Assembly (NCBI RefSeq): GCF_051020955.1
Contig: NW_027476741.1
Span: 62,001-126,000, forward strand
Origin: Megalopta genalis
Lineage: Eukaryota; Arthropoda; Insecta; Hymenoptera; Halictidae
Length of the DNA stretch: 64,000 nucleotides
Reading direction: 5' to 3'
Below the pieces are notes generated by a model. It worked only from the letters and a program-made list of their open reading frames with translations, was not told where the DNA came from and did not search any database. Positions 24,096-36,851 of this stretch are shown in pieces. The translations under genes were made by a program, and so were the position numbers. The stretch's first letter is position 1; every line of letters starts with the position of its first letter.

Positions 24096-24939
24096 AATAT
24101 TTTCTTCTTCTGAGACCGGAAACGGCGTCTGCTCCGCACAGATTCAAGAAAATTCACGCGTTTTCACCGCCGGTTTCCCGCATCTGCATCTCAAATGCGG
24201 GTCGATGGACACTTTTCCGTGGCCGCGACACGGCGGTCGATGGAACTCCGATGGCGGCGCTAATTAGTTATCGCTCGAAATATTCGAAATAAGGAACGTC
24301 GCCGAGAATTCTCTATTTTCATCGGAAATTTTGTTGCGCTTTTATTTTATTCGCACGGTAGAATCTGGATTATCCGAAGCTGCAATATCTGATTATTCTA
24401 AATACGACTGCATATTCGAGCCTGCACTACGATTTCTTTCTGCACTGAATTAACACTTCTTCGTTTTCATAATTTGTCTGATACTAATAATCTGTCATTC
24501 GTAAACTTTGATCACAGATGAATCAAATTTTGTTTCGATTTGCAAGAAATGAATAGCACAGTAGAGACTCTCTTATCTGAAGGTTTCTGTTTGTAATATT
24601 TGCATTTATGACAAAAGCAACTAGGTCGAATACAGCACGTTGTAAATGCAATACAAAAATTCAACAGTATTTATAATAACGTTCTCGTTAATATCAACTG
24701 AATGGAACTGTTGAGAATGAAAATAAATTTTTATTTAACTCCTGCTCGCTGCGATCGAGGTGGAGAATTTCTATTTTGCATTAAGATCCGCGGTCTACTC
24801 GTAATACAACCGGTGAATTTCCTCTGCGAGCAATCTGTGAGTCTTGACAATAACATTTTCCAGCGTTGCAGAATCTAATTCTAAAGGACGGTATGCAGGT
24901 TGATAGCCATTTCTCCCGGTTTCCGCCGTGAACGCATTA
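24096..24939. other. Non-coding stretch
   Basis: No gene or complete element is recognised. One copy of the dispersed motif GCATTAAGATCCGCGGTCTA lies at 24778-24798. Before it, near 24601-24635, is a partial match to the sequence that follows the motif copy at 48453 (GCATTTATGACAAAAGCAACTAGGTC versus GCATTTGTGACAAAAATGAGTAGGTC). Confidence 0.5.
24778..24798 (-). repeat. Dispersed motif copy (GCATAAAGATCCGCAGTCTA family)
   Basis: GCATTAAGATCCGCGGTCTA is one of at least nine related short sequences found in this window in both orientations. See the separate finding for all positions. Confidence 0.5.
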
Positions 24940-25157
24940 CAGTAAAATTTCCCCAATTTTTCATCAGCTTGTGAACAAATGTGAAGGATTTGGAAGAAGG
25001 AGATTCGATTATTCGAGCCTCGTGGCTCGTTTTTGTAACAATAATAATATTTACATAATTATAAAAACGAGGTACAAGGCTCGAATAATCGTATCTTGCC
25101 TTCCCAAATTGTCCATTTTTGTTTACAAGACGAAGGAAAATTAGGGAGAATTTACTG
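24940..25157. mobile_element. Palindromic TA-type MITE, copy 1
   Basis: Two arms of about 95 bp are imperfect reverse complements. The left arm begins CAGTAAAATTTCCCC and ends CGAGCCTCGTGGCTCGTTTTT. The right arm begins AAAAACGAGGTACAAGGCTCG and ends GGGAGAATTTACTG. A short AT-rich loop (about 25 bp) separates them. A TA precedes the left end. The right TA appears mutated to CA. A second copy lies at 51938-52203. The TA target and the size suggest a Tc1/mariner-mobilised MITE. No coding capacity. Confidence 0.85.
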
Positions 25158-25162
25158 CAATA

Positions 25163-28100
25163 ATCGGACGATCGTCCGCACTTGAATTACGGGAATCAAT
25201 GAAACGTCATTGGGGCTTTTAATTGGGTGCCATAAAATAGCAAGTACGGGGACAGTATTGCAATATTTTCGTCGGATTTTTATCTGCGATATTTCGGCAA
25301 ATTAGTCGTTACACTGTCGGGCGTTCTGTTGCGCGTGATGAACGCGGAGACGGATAATGAAACGGGCAACGAACAGTTGCGCAACGTGCACGTTGCGCGA
25401 TCGTTATCCGCGTTCCTACGAAAATAAAGAAAATTCAGATATGATAGAGCGATTGTTTGAAAAATTTCGCGGGATGTGCGCGTTAATGCTTGTCAGGACT
25501 TATGGACACGCGGACGCCGTTGGATCAGCATCGACGTATGCAAATTTATTATATACGGTGTAATTATAAACACGTCCACTTAACCATAACTGCACAGAGT
25601 ATCGACACTTCTCAATGTCGTTTCGACAATGCTGAACTTTCCTGGCACGAATGTTTTACCGATAAATCAGCGATTGCATTGAACGCAATGCATTTCGTGC
25701 TGCTTGCATTTTGATAATTTATAGCATTGCTATCTACAGTGTTTACACTAGAAGTCAACTTCTACATAAGTCTCACTTCACTGCATAATTAAATCGTTGT
25801 ATCTTCTTTACTAGATATCAGTTGTTATTAAATATATTAAGGTTTTAATTTCTGTCAAAAATATATAAGTTAAAATTTCTAATTGAACTTCTATTAAAAA
25901 TTTATTATAATTTAAAATCTCTAATTATATTTCCATTGTAAATGTACCAAGATATTAAATTTCTATTAAATTCTATTACAATTTAAATCTATATTAAAAA
26001 TTCGTTATAATTAAATTTTATATTCATAATTTATTATAATTCGTATCACCCCTATTTAAAATTAATTATTCTGAATCTGTGTTAAGAAACTAATGAAGCT
26101 TAATTTGCGAATTTGATGTGTCTGTGATAAGTACACCGATTGTGTTATTTTACGTTGCCACGCTCGGTTACTACGGGAAGCAAGCGACCACAAATGCATT
26201 TGTCGCTCAACGCACTCCTCTTTTTTCAATTTCGAACCGCCCGTTGTAACATGTGACAACTCGTTTAGATGTTATGAGGATGCTTCCCGTTGTCCCACAG
26301 CAATTAAAGTATCGTGAATTTCCTTGCAATACGAGGATCGAAATTTACGGGCTTGTTTTTCCCGAACTGGGAGCACTATACCTGCGAATCGCCCTAACGT
26401 ATTTACTGTGTATATGAGACTATGCATCATGTGTCTAGGCGTTGCCGGCCCGAGAATAACGCTCGCAGTTTCCCATTGATGTTTTCATGTTCGCACTTTA
26501 TTTCCTTCTTTTCCATTGTGTGCTTAGCAGCGTCGGAGAACTGCATGTTGACGATTTCTCGAACTCACGGCAGATTTTTCATACCCACTAAATCACGTAT
26601 ACTGCTTCCGGTGCGGTCTTTTTGCATTTCACCGGTCACACAACTCCGTTCGAAATGTTACCCGGCGGATCTGACTTTTGTGAGTTTGTAGCTCGCGGTG
26701 CAGCATTATTATGATGCGGTTTTCAAGCAACTGTCACTCAAACACTAACAGCATTATCGAGACCTAAAAATTCGAGAATATAATTTGGACATTCTAGAAC
26801 ATTGTTTTCTTCGTTAAAATTTGATATCCGATATCCAAGTATATTAAATTAATTATTAATTTCTTTCGTTAATATTTACCATTTCGATGGAATATTTCCT
26901 ACCCTTGATTTATAATTATTGAACAGCGAATATTTGTGCATATTTTCATTATAATTATTTCATGAAAATCGGAAGAAGAAAATTTTCTTTGGGAAAACAG
27001 AGAGCACAGAATAATAGAACAGTGCATATTCGTTAATATGCCCGGATTGCGTCATAAATACATAAAGATTCGCCGGCTACCAATTAAATCTCACAGACAC
27101 AACATAATTATATTTGAGCTTGATATATCTGTTGAGCCGTTGAAGATCGCCGAAAACGTCTGACGACAGCGATGAGTCCGTGCACCTCGAACCAATATTT
27201 GCTCCCTTTTACTGGTTTCGCCAGGTATCTTTGCCGAAATATTGGAAGTCGGGACGTGAGATCCAGGCCACCGATACAGACGGTCTAGGTTTATTCGCGG
27301 ATGTATTCCTACATTCGTATGCCGAATGCTGCATAAGTCTCGCGGTTGAAATTCCCGTGGGATGCCTTTTGGCTATTTTACCGATTTCCTAAAAATCGTG
27401 CAAGAATACAGTTTTCGCCGGGTGTAAGTAGACACCGGGCATGAGCATCGGCTGGTTGTCGTTCCAGTATGCAGAAATTGCAATTCGTTTGTGCGAAATC
27501 TAAAGCCGGATACCATCAATTTATTCATTTAGAACTGAAGTTTTTTGCGCATTTTTGTCACGTACCGTCGGCGTTGGCATTTTCAGATGATTGATAGGAC
27601 ATCAAGAAACAGTGTAGAAAATGATTGAAAACATTATATTTAGTTTTCATCCAATTTCCTACCCTGAGATATTTTTTATTTTGCACGTGATTTGATTTTG
27701 CACCTCTTTCCAGGAGTCTGACATATGGGGTTTGGTTACTTTAAAGTGCTGCAACTTCGCGAGAAAAAAATTAGAGATGAAAGATCAAACTTTACTCTAC
27801 TCTAAACGGCATCCCCGGAAAAAATTTGACAAAGTCCGTGCACTTCGTCAAACTTGGCAATTTTCAATATGATAAACAGGGATTCAGATTTAAATAGTTA
27901 CAGTGGCGAGAGTGCGTAGAATATAAAATTGAGAAATATCGTCTTAAACTAGAGGTTTCAAGCTTTAATTTGAAATAAAAATCAATGATTTTTCGCGAAG
28001 TTATCGTCAGTCAAAGTTGTCCAATTCTCATCCGATATGTGCCTATGCTGTAATCTTTCGGAGCAGTTTATTACCATAAATCTCAGTTATTAGTATCAAA

Positions 28101-29276
28101 TTCTACAAGCCAAAATTCTTGCAATTAGCACAAGTACATAAATACTAATTTCAGAACCTAATATTTCAAGATTGCCCGCCATTATACACACATTATCGCA
28201 TTTTGTTTCGTGTTTATTTCATCGGGACTTCGGAATCGGTTCTCCCAGCCAACGATTGAATATCGAGTCGGGCAATCGTGGTATCCTTTAAATTTAAATT
28301 TGACGCTTAAGATGGGGATCGGAGGTAATAGAGATGGAGTTCGGGTGAAGTATGCGTTATGGAGGGCGGGGGAAGGGAGAAGTACGAGTAGGAAAACTGG
28401 CTGATTCATAATCGGGAATGGACTGCGGAACAGCTAATTCCGAAAAGTAGTTGCTCTCGTCGCGGCGGGAGCAATAAAGCTGTTGCGCGCAACTATTCCT
28501 CAGTTCTGCTTTACACAGTTGCCTATGCGATAACACGACCACGATAAATAAATGCTGGAATGATCGTTTCTGGGCTTTCGAATTCAGATATAATCGCGGT
28601 CTATAAATTCTCTAAGTCGCCGCTTCGTTCCGCAGGATCCTTGCCAGAGGAAAAGGAACGCAACAGAAACTAGAGACTCTGTTCGGGACGTTATTTTCGA
28701 TTATTTGTGGCCGAACCGTGCTTAAATAAGCAAACGGAAAGCGGTCGTACTTGAAAAGCGAGCTTCGGAATTATTCAAGGAAATCTCTTCAACGAACAAT
28801 CGTTAAATTAATACACGGACTGTAGATTTTATGTGAAACGAGTCTGCGAGAACGTTTAAGGAATTTAATCATTAAAAATGATTTTTACACTGGGGTCATG
28901 ATAGACCCGACGGAAAAACTGTAAAAACGCTTTATTGGTATTATATTCTTAGCTAATGAAATCATGTGAATTTAATTAAACTTTTACTACAATGAGAAAT
29001 AAAAATACAATGACGGGATTATTCATCACTTCGATATTTCAGATAGAAAGTACTATTGAACTATTTTCAACCTGTTAGTATTATTAAGAAATTAAGTGAA
29101 TATCTATTTAGCTCCTGTATTATGAAATTAGTGCAGACAATTTTTATCTGCATAAAATCTGCATTAAAATCTGCAGTCTAGTAATATATTATCTTATTTG
29201 CATACATGTTATTTGACAAAATTATTTGCTATTTTATGTTAATATATAACTAGTCTTTCTCTAGATTATTTCATTA
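25163..29276. other. Non-coding stretch
   Basis: AT-rich (especially 25.85-26.05 kb, imperfect TTAAATTTCTATT repeats), with no open frame above 89 codons and no recognised family. Two dispersed-motif copies fall here, at about 27059-27080 and 28816-28836. Confidence 0.5.
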
Positions 29277-29277
29277 T

Positions 29278-29323
<46 letters not shown>

Positions 29324-29367
29324 AAGTAAGAAAGAAAGAAAGTGAAAGAGAGAGAAAGAGAAAGAAA
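29277..29367. repeat. (GA)n microsatellite with GAAA tail
   Basis: About 35 bp of pure GA dinucleotides, followed by degenerate AAAGAAAG and GAGAGAAAGAG variants. Confidence 0.9.
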
Positions 29368-30159
29368 TCCATTTGAAATAACGTTCCATTTAATAAAATA
29401 GATATCATCGAAGCTATTGATATCGATTTCTCGCAGCAGAGGTTCGAGATACTGTTTCTCGTCCGAGGTACTGTCTATTTAGCTGGTTCCGTGTGGTTTT
29501 ACAGGAATCCCTTAGGAGCGAGCCAGGTTCATGTCAGGCAAACTTGGAGCTAAGTTCGCGGAACTCGATCCCGCCAGCGAATATTCATTAGGACCGTATT
29601 AATTATGGTCAGCAAAGTGTTTAACTAATTAGCGCTTGTTCGGATGCGGAACTGGGAAGATGAAATTGTACCGCCACCGTCGATATCAATTATCCTGCTG
29701 GAGACAGAATTCTTGATAAGATCATCGACACGTAACCGGTTTCATGTAACGCGCGGCGCGAAGATGTATCCGAAATTGAGGTGTTCGGAGAGCCTGCGTT
29801 GTTCAAGGGAGACTACGTTACACTCTGAAATGTCTTTATTCCACGTGGAATATCATTGGATCTATCGTCTACAAAGAGACGAGCAAACGGATTGCTGGAT
29901 GTCGATGATTATTAACGGTAGAAGGTTTACGGGTGATTCTAATACGGAAGCATAATGAACGGTGGCAGTTTTTTTCTCGTTGCAGCGAATGACGAAAGTA
30001 GTGTAGAAAGTAAATTAATTCAACATCTGTCTGCATATTGGATCATTTTTTATTGCGTCAGTAGAAATCGACTTGCAAACAAAGGATGAAGAATATGTTC
30101 AAAAAAATATGACTGAACTAATTACACTGCGAATTTTCTGCATTCGTGAATTACATTTT

Positions 30160-30249
30160 CAAACTAATATTAATTTTTATATCAATATAGCCATTAATTA
30201 TATTAATATTAATATATGCTATATTGATATAAAAATTAATATTAGTTTG
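30160..30249. repeat. Perfect 32-bp inverted repeat (hairpin)
   Basis: The left arm at 30160-30191 starts CAAACTAATATTAATTTTTA. The right arm at 30218-30249 is its exact reverse complement. The loop is 26 bp and itself AT-rich. It could be a tiny MITE, a replication-slippage product or a hairpin precursor. AT-rich sequence with further partial symmetry (TAGTATATTACTAGTATATTA) follows. Confidence 0.9.
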
Positions 30250-31079
30250 AGTAGTAGTATATTACTAGTATATTAATATAAATATATTATATACTATATA
30301 TAAATTTACTCATATATTAATATATACTAGTTAATATATAAAAATCTTACTTTATACGTTAAATAGTTATCTAACTTAAATAGTTAACTAGGAATAGTTA
30401 ATTAAGTCGGTAAGTGAGCTGTGAATTTTACTCGAACACAAAAGTGCATTATCAAAGGACAAACGCTTTGGTTTGGAAACAGCGAGGCAACTAGATGTAT
30501 TCAACCCCTATACAGAAGTTTCGGGAAGTTTAAATACTTTATAACAGGGCTATCGATTAATTCTCTTTCAAATCCATGTTTCATTTCACCGTATTTCGAG
30601 AGACACGCCCTTTTAAGAGTAACCAATCCTTTTCAACGGATTGTGTCGAGAGCAATGAAAACTGGAGTGATTGATCTGTAGTGTGGTTCCAAAGAGGTCA
30701 ATTGAATGACCTCTTGATGACAGTCGCAGGAATGATACCGTAGGATATCAACTGCGGAGAAGTGGCAAGCTTCATCAATATACATATTTGAGGATTCGTA
30801 GGAGACTCTTTCACTGCGTTAGAAACGCCGAGCATTGCCCGGGAAAAGCTAGGAATTCATCGGTATCATTTCGCTTACTCTCGACTATTCTCACGTCGTA
30901 TCATTTGTGCCATAAATAACCGGAAAAATAATAACTGTATAATATATAATTAATAAATAATAAATACAATTAATAATAATAATATAATTAGTAATAAATA
31001 ATATATCGAATTAACTGTATATCAATAATAAAACACATTACATTTTCTAATTGCAAAATAAACAAAATAAAACTGTATA
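30250..31079. other. AT-rich non-coding stretch
   Basis: TATATTAATATA-type low-complexity sequence at 30250-30420 and TAATAATAATA at 30930-31030 surround a short piece with no recognised gene. Confidence 0.5.
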
Positions 31080-31082
31080 AAA

Positions 31083-31200
31083 ATTGAATACATCTCATTC
31101 GACAAATATAAATTTAATTGTGCCCGAAAACGAACCAAAGGCACAGCAAGTGGTCACCCACCGCACAGTAACCGGTTCCGCTAGCCTCCGAATATTTAAA
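31083..31200 (+). repeat. Dispersed repeat, copy 1 (CGAACCAAAGGCACAGCAA family)
   Basis: This segment aligns by eye with 58141-58260 over about 120 bp, including ATTCGACAAATATAAA, CGAACCAAAGGCACAGCAA and CACAGTAACCGGTTCC. A shorter third relative lies at about 63400-63445. It is probably a decayed transposable-element family. Ends were not defined. Confidence 0.65.
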
Positions 31201-31825
31201 ATAGCGTTCACGTTCGCAAACCGATGCGTGAAATATCCGATGGTCAATCACCGTAATCCAATTAAAGCCCGCAACTTCATCAGCCGGCATTTTAAGCGTC
31301 ATAACTACCTCCGTTAATAAAGAAGAATTGACGTAACTCGCGGACGATGGGTAAGACCTTTTCGTGTACGGATGATACGTTGGCCGTAATCTATCCCGTT
31401 GAAACGGGTCTGTTCCAAAGCGTCGACGAGCTCAAAGGTAGCCGCGCTCTCGGATCGGTCACGTAATTAAAATGGCACATAGACCGAGGCCGGACGAGAA
31501 AAGCCAGCGAAAGTAGGCTGGCCGCAGCAGTCCGATAACGATATTCGCATCCGGTTCCGTTCTACCCTCAAAGCAAGTAGGTTGCACCTGGCAGCGACCA
31601 TCGACGCGAACGAGCTGGAAGCGGTTCCGCAATGCTTCTCGCGGCGACCTATCGCGATCATAAGCTGACTCCCTCGGTTGTCGCTACACGTGGAATCAAG
31701 TAGGCGCATACACTGTCGTTCATACCTATTTGGATCCTTTTTATAAGCTTCGCTATTTTTGCCAGTGTTATTTGAATTTATTATACAAAAACTGTCGGTT
31801 AGAATGTAATGATTTACATAGACTT

Positions 31826-32114
31826 AGGATTAGCACAGGGTAATTCACAGCAACCCGAAAATTGGCATTTTCAGGAGAAATTACTGTAGTTATGACGACT
31901 TTTTAGCGGTTTTAGCATACTAACCTTGACAATTCAATGTTAATTAGTTTATCACTGCTAGATTACTGTAGGATTAGCCCAGGGAAATTCACAGCAACCC
32001 GAAATTTGGCATTTTCAGGAGAAATTACTGTAGTTATGATGACTCTCTTCAGCGGTCTTACCATAATAACCTTGTCAATTCGATGTTATTTAGTTCATCA
32101 CCGCTAGATTACTG
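31826..32114. repeat. Tandem duplication, two copies of a 144-bp unit
   Basis: Copy one (31826-31969) and copy two (31970-32114) both start AGGATTAGC and share CACAGCAACCCGAAA, TTGGCATTTTCAGGAG, AAATTACTGTAGTTATGA and CACTGCTAGATTACTG-like segments with scattered substitutions. No coding frame is conserved across both copies. Confidence 0.88.
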
Positions 32115-35101
32115 CTAAACGAAATTTGCAACCTCGAAACTCGAGTTTCCAGCACCAAAAACAGATTTCCGCTTCGCAATGCGACGTTTCGCGACTCGCG
32201 GCTCGTGCTGGTTATAACAAGTTCAGGGGCGTAAATTATGTCAAGTTGCGGGATCTCGGCAATCAGCCACAAAGCGTATTACAGGCGCGTTTATCTTCCG
32301 GATAAACTCGCGGATGTCAAGCGGGATCGGCGACGGTAAATATTGTACGGCCGCGTTTTCGGTGGAGCGCGCAACGTCTAATTGCGAGCGCGAATGTTGG
32401 ATAATGCCGCGGATCCGGCCTTTTTGTTTCGCATCGGCTCGTTCCCGCTTCAATTCACCTTCATCCGCATCGATGCGCCCGACACCGGGATTTACAGTTA
32501 AACTAGCGAGCAGCCCGTTGTCTATGGGGGAGAGAAAAATGGAAAGCCCCGTCCCCTCTCGCTGTCAACCCTTGGGCATCGTTGAATTTTGCTTTTATTT
32601 TTCACGCTCCCGTACGATTTCGGCCAAAGGTGAACTTATCCGTTAATACCTGCGGAATAATGCGTCGAGTTCGTGCGAAAATGATTGCGGTTTACGAACG
32701 GTTTTTATCGACTTCTGTTGGTTTTTGCCGGTTTTTATCGGGCTCCGTTTGTTTTCGCCTTTTTTTAGCGATTCGAACTCCTAGCGGTTATTTTGAAGCG
32801 ACGTTTTATCTGATTACCTTCGTAGCACGTTGATTTAAAGCGCGAAAAGTTCTAGCCAGTAGCAGCGTTTTGCTTTTCGATTCGACTGTCGGTATTAGAT
32901 TGTCCTTGTAATTCTAGCGAAAATGGTGGAAGAGTTTATTTTTGCACGAGTTTGTTACATCGGTTTGGATTGGGGTGAAAAGCTGCAGAAACTGCTGGAA
33001 GTAATAACAAAGCGTTTGTTCGGTAAAAAAATCAAAGACATTTTTGTATTATTCGTCTAACAAATGATGCTGTTGTAAATGTTGTGTCATACTTAAACGA
33101 AACCAAATTGTTTAGCGAAATTATATAGTAATTTGAGAAGCCTTAATGAAGAAAATAATGTAAAAATGTAATGCGAGACTATTGTATATATTGCGTTATA
33201 TGTAACCCTACACATATTATCCAATAAATTATCGCTAATTGATATTAAGCAGATGCGACATTAAATTAAAAAACAATGATTCCGTTGATAGCAAATACGT
33301 GTCTCTACTTCGAACAATATCAACTTTTTATTCTGATAATTTTCGGAATGTACGGTGTTAGAATTGTAAAGTGTTTTGCCTATTAGTGTTCGTTTAAATA
33401 AACCATCAATGCTTCGAATCTGTTAATTGTCTAGGAACCGTTTTTATTCAACGCTGATTTGATTTCCATCGTGGAAAGCATTGGCACCGTAGTTGGTTTA
33501 AAAATGTCTCTGATCATTCTTTTCCCCAATTCGCGTGGCCATTGCGATATGTGCGCGTGTCGGAGAAAAAACGGTGAGAGCTAAATTTGCGAGAGAAGTT
33601 CAGTTGTTCGAGGAGCTCGGGAGAAAATATGCTGGTCGTAGTCGCGATAAGTCTGAGACTCGAAATACAATGAATCAGCGGTCGACGCGTCCGAGGCAGT
33701 CTTCGGGGAAGTTTTGAAATGCAGGTACTCGCTATTAGGGAATGTTTTCGAAGAGAAGTACATCGATGGAAGTTTAAGTTAAAGCGGTACAGCGATTACA
33801 TGTACCGCCGTAAACAATGTCAAGAATTGAGTCCCGAGATTGTCCGAACGTTGAAGAAACATCCGTAAAAGTTTCTAGCGCTCTGGCGAAACAATTTTAT
33901 CGAAAGTAGATCATCATCATCGTTAGTAGATCCATTTATATTCTTCTGTCATTATTGCTAGACTGTCGATTTTGTGCATCTACATAATAATAATAATAGT
34001 AATGAGTAACCGCAATTTGAAACTGTAAAATAATTGAAAGCATTTAACAGTATCGTAATACAATCGATTTACTAAAACAATCAAACGGAAAGGAATTGCT
34101 AAGTAATTACAATTTGTTGCGACAAATGCGGAAAGTTTTTATCGTGCATAACAATCCCCAGCAAAATTATTGTACATTATATATCTTTCCCACTTATCAA
34201 ATAGATTCGATTTGATATGACGAGTGCCTCTTTTTGCCACAGATATAAATTAATAATATATCAAGTTTTAATATGAATGACCAAGGAAAGTTATTATGCA
34301 TTGAAGTTCTCGGCAACGTCAGAGAAAGTAGTTCAGAGACAAAACGCCTGTACCAGAAAAAAGCTGTTCACAGCAAAGAAAAGCTGCACAAATAACCTCC
34401 GATAATTGCCAGCGGAAAGAACTTGTAAAATATTCATTCGACACTTCTCGGCCATTATTATCGTTCGGTTTATTCCTCTGTTAGGCCTGTAATTTTACCG
34501 GGCCCGGTTGACCCCGGGGATCATACTATTAAAACCATTTATCTGCTCTCCTCGAAAAGTTCTCCGGGGATGAGTATTGTACTTTCCCAAAGTTATCTGG
34601 AGTTTCCAGCGGGGTCTTTCGACGGTCTCCTTTCTTTCATCTCGGTCGCATTTTTCAACGACTCTTATCAGTATTAAGTCGCGTTACTAATATCCCACGG
34701 TTCCTAGCTGTTATTCTTATGCAGTTACCGTTCGTATCTTCTTCACGAGTAAAATACTCCGTTTACGTGAGGACTCGCGACACCGTTGATTTATGGCGTT
34801 ATCTTTTGCCAAGGAATTTTCAACACGGGTCGTGCGTTAAATCCGTAAGAATCCTCGGCCTGGGTATTTAATATTGATGTAATTTCTCTTTGCAAGTTGG
34901 TCTTGCGAAGTCTAGAGTCAGATTACAACTCTCGGTTTCGGCTAGTATTCTAAAAACTCGGTTAAGTTACATTCGGCTGTAGCGTTGTATAATTTAGTAA
35001 AATGGCAATTCTAATATACTGGCGGTAATGGAATTGTAGTTAAATCTTAATTTTAATGATTAAATTATTCGTTGAAGTATATTTTGACTTCTAAATTCTT
35101 C
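32115..35101. other. Non-coding stretch
   Basis: Open frames reach at most 110 codons and match nothing I recognise. No element ends were found until the MITE terminus at 35102. Confidence 0.5.
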
Positions 35102-35121
35102 TACAAACTGTCTCAAAATTA
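35102..35121. mobile_element. Left tip of a MITE interrupted by retrotransposon insertions
   Basis: TACAAACTGTCTCAAAATTA is the first part of a terminal inverted repeat. Its continuation (TTGTACAAGCGGGAAATAAG) is found only after 38111. The far end of the element, read in reverse complement, is TACAAGGTTATGTCAAAATT followed by ATTGCACAATCG, so the left tip matches the distal repeat and the middle has been displaced by about 3 kb of inserted DNA. Confidence 0.8.
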
Positions 35122-36531
35122 GGTATCGCCAATCCTCGTGTGATCTTGCAAAGATGTGTGACTCCCACGCGAGCGGTCTCGGTGAAAACCGAGCCCACGG
35201 TAGAAGGTACGCCGGACACCGGTAACGTGGAAGTAATCGAACGAGTCGGAGACACGTCACTCGTGAAGGTGCAGTCGGCACCCGAGCGTGTCGAGGACCC
35301 TACTGGTGACGGTTGGCAAACCGTCACCAAAAAGTCGAAGCGAGCCAAGCCGGGCGCACCCACCGGCAAGGCCGCAGTAAACCGGGCCAGGAGACCGAAG
35401 GGGACGTTCTCCGGGCAGAAGGTACGGCCTCTCGATCTCGTAAGAGACGAAGCCTTTAGGCGAGTGTCCGAAATACGGACCTTTTGCTTTCGACCTGAGT
35501 CGAAAGTCAATAAGGAGTCCGGGTCAAAGATACTCGCCGAGGTTGAGGCACTCAACGAGTTGGTCCAGGAGCTTATTCAACGGAATAGCTTCGTCGAAGG
35601 GCAACTCGCCGCGGTCAGGGCGGACCTAAAAGCGCGTCCTGCCGTAATGAGTGCGATGCGACCTGGGCCGTCCAAGGGAACTCTCCCGAAGACGGCCTGC
35701 AACGCCGCGCAGTCGACTTACGCCCATGTGAACAAAGTCGACTGCAAAGGAGCTTCTCCGGAAGCGGGGAGACGGCCACAATCGCAGCATGTGGTAAGAA
35801 TCTTCCCGCCGAAGGAAAAAGGACAGAGCAGCGAAGTTACGAAGGTTACTGTTCTGTCCCTCGTTAAACCAGCGAAGGAGGCGATCCGAGTAAAGTCGGT
35901 CCGACGCATCCACTCCGGTGGCATCGTCGTCGAGACCGACCGAAAGGAGGACCTGCAAGCCTTCGTTGGCAATAAGAAGCTCCGGAGCGCGGGTCTGTCC
36001 GTCTCCTTACCCACCAAGCGGGACCCCGAGGTTTTAGTTTACGACGTCCCGCGTCGGATGGGTAAGGACGAAATTGCCTCCAGTATTTGGAGGCAAAATC
36101 TCTGCGATGCGAACCAGAAGGATGTGCCTTCGGGAATTCGGGTCAGCCGCATGGCTGGCAAGACCCCGGAGACAGCCAACTGGGTCGTTGCCGTCAGTCC
36201 GCAGAATCTTCAGCGGCTGAAGCAGAGGGGTAGCCGAGTTTACCTTGGATGGAACTCCTGTCGTGTACGGGATTTCGTCCAGGTGCTTCGGTGCTACCGT
36301 TGCCAACGCTTCGGGCATACCTCGAAGCGTTGTAAATTCAAGGAGGACGTGTGCGGTCACTGCTCCCAAAAGGGGCATACCTTCACGCTCTGTAGCAAGA
36401 AGAGTGAACCTCCGGTCTGCTCTAATTGCAAGGACAGAGGGTGGGCTAGTGCACACAAGTCGCGGGACCCAGCTTGCGCTTCCTATCAGGCGGCGCTAGC
36501 TTTGGAGTCGTCCCGTGTCCGACTTGAGTGA
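35122..36531 (+). pseudogene. Non-LTR retrotransposon ORF1 (Gag-like), three zinc knuckles, 5' truncated
   Basis: The frame is open from the junction to TGA 36529-36531 (about 469 codons) with no internal stop. The first in-frame ATG is far inside, near 35647, so the N-terminus is lost. The N-terminal half is basic (QTVTKKSKRAKPG), then a helical segment (LAEVEALNELVQELIQRNS). A conserved middle region holds GGIVVETDRKEDLQAF and VLVYDVPRRM. Three knuckles lie at the C-terminus: CYRCQRFGHTSKRC, CGHCSQKGHTFTLC and CSNCKDRGWASAHKSRDPAC. This three-knuckle arrangement is typical of R1/TRAS/SART-type and jockey-type ORF1 proteins, which bind element RNA. The uninterrupted frame suggests a fairly recent insertion, in contrast with the other elements here. 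Confidence 0.87.
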
Positions 36532-36835
36532 CGGGCAGACGTGGACTTGTCCACTCCGCCATTCGAACGGCATGCTGGGCGGACCCCTCGGGGTTCGTCC
36601 CCTCGGGCCAGGCTGAAGCCCCTCTTGCGGAGATAAATTGACTTTAACACTACTCCGTCAAGAGTGCCTGGATTGGGTTGGACTCGAGGTGGCAGCGGGA
36701 GTAGCACGTTGTCTTCCCCTGTCACGATAACGAACGAGGGTAGAGCCAGACCATCGGCACGCGTCGAGAGAGCGGCTAGTATAGTCCACATAGGACCCAG
36801 GCATAGCCCATCTTAAGACTCACAACGACGACACT
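35122..36835 (+). mobile_element. 5'-truncated, ORF1-only R1-like non-LTR element
   Basis: A 1.7-kb segment lies between two perfect 18-bp copies of AACTGTCTCAAAATTAGG (35106-35123 and 36836-36853). It holds an ORF1 that is already open at the left junction with no ATG, then about 300 bp of non-coding 3' sequence. There is no reverse transcriptase or endonuclease. The left truncation inside a coding frame and the long target duplication fit target-primed reverse transcription. The lack of ORF2 makes it resemble ORF1-only non-autonomous LINE derivatives. The element's polarity is plus. The right end lacks a poly-A tail. Confidence 0.78.
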
Positions 36836-36851
36836 AACTGTCTCAAAATTA

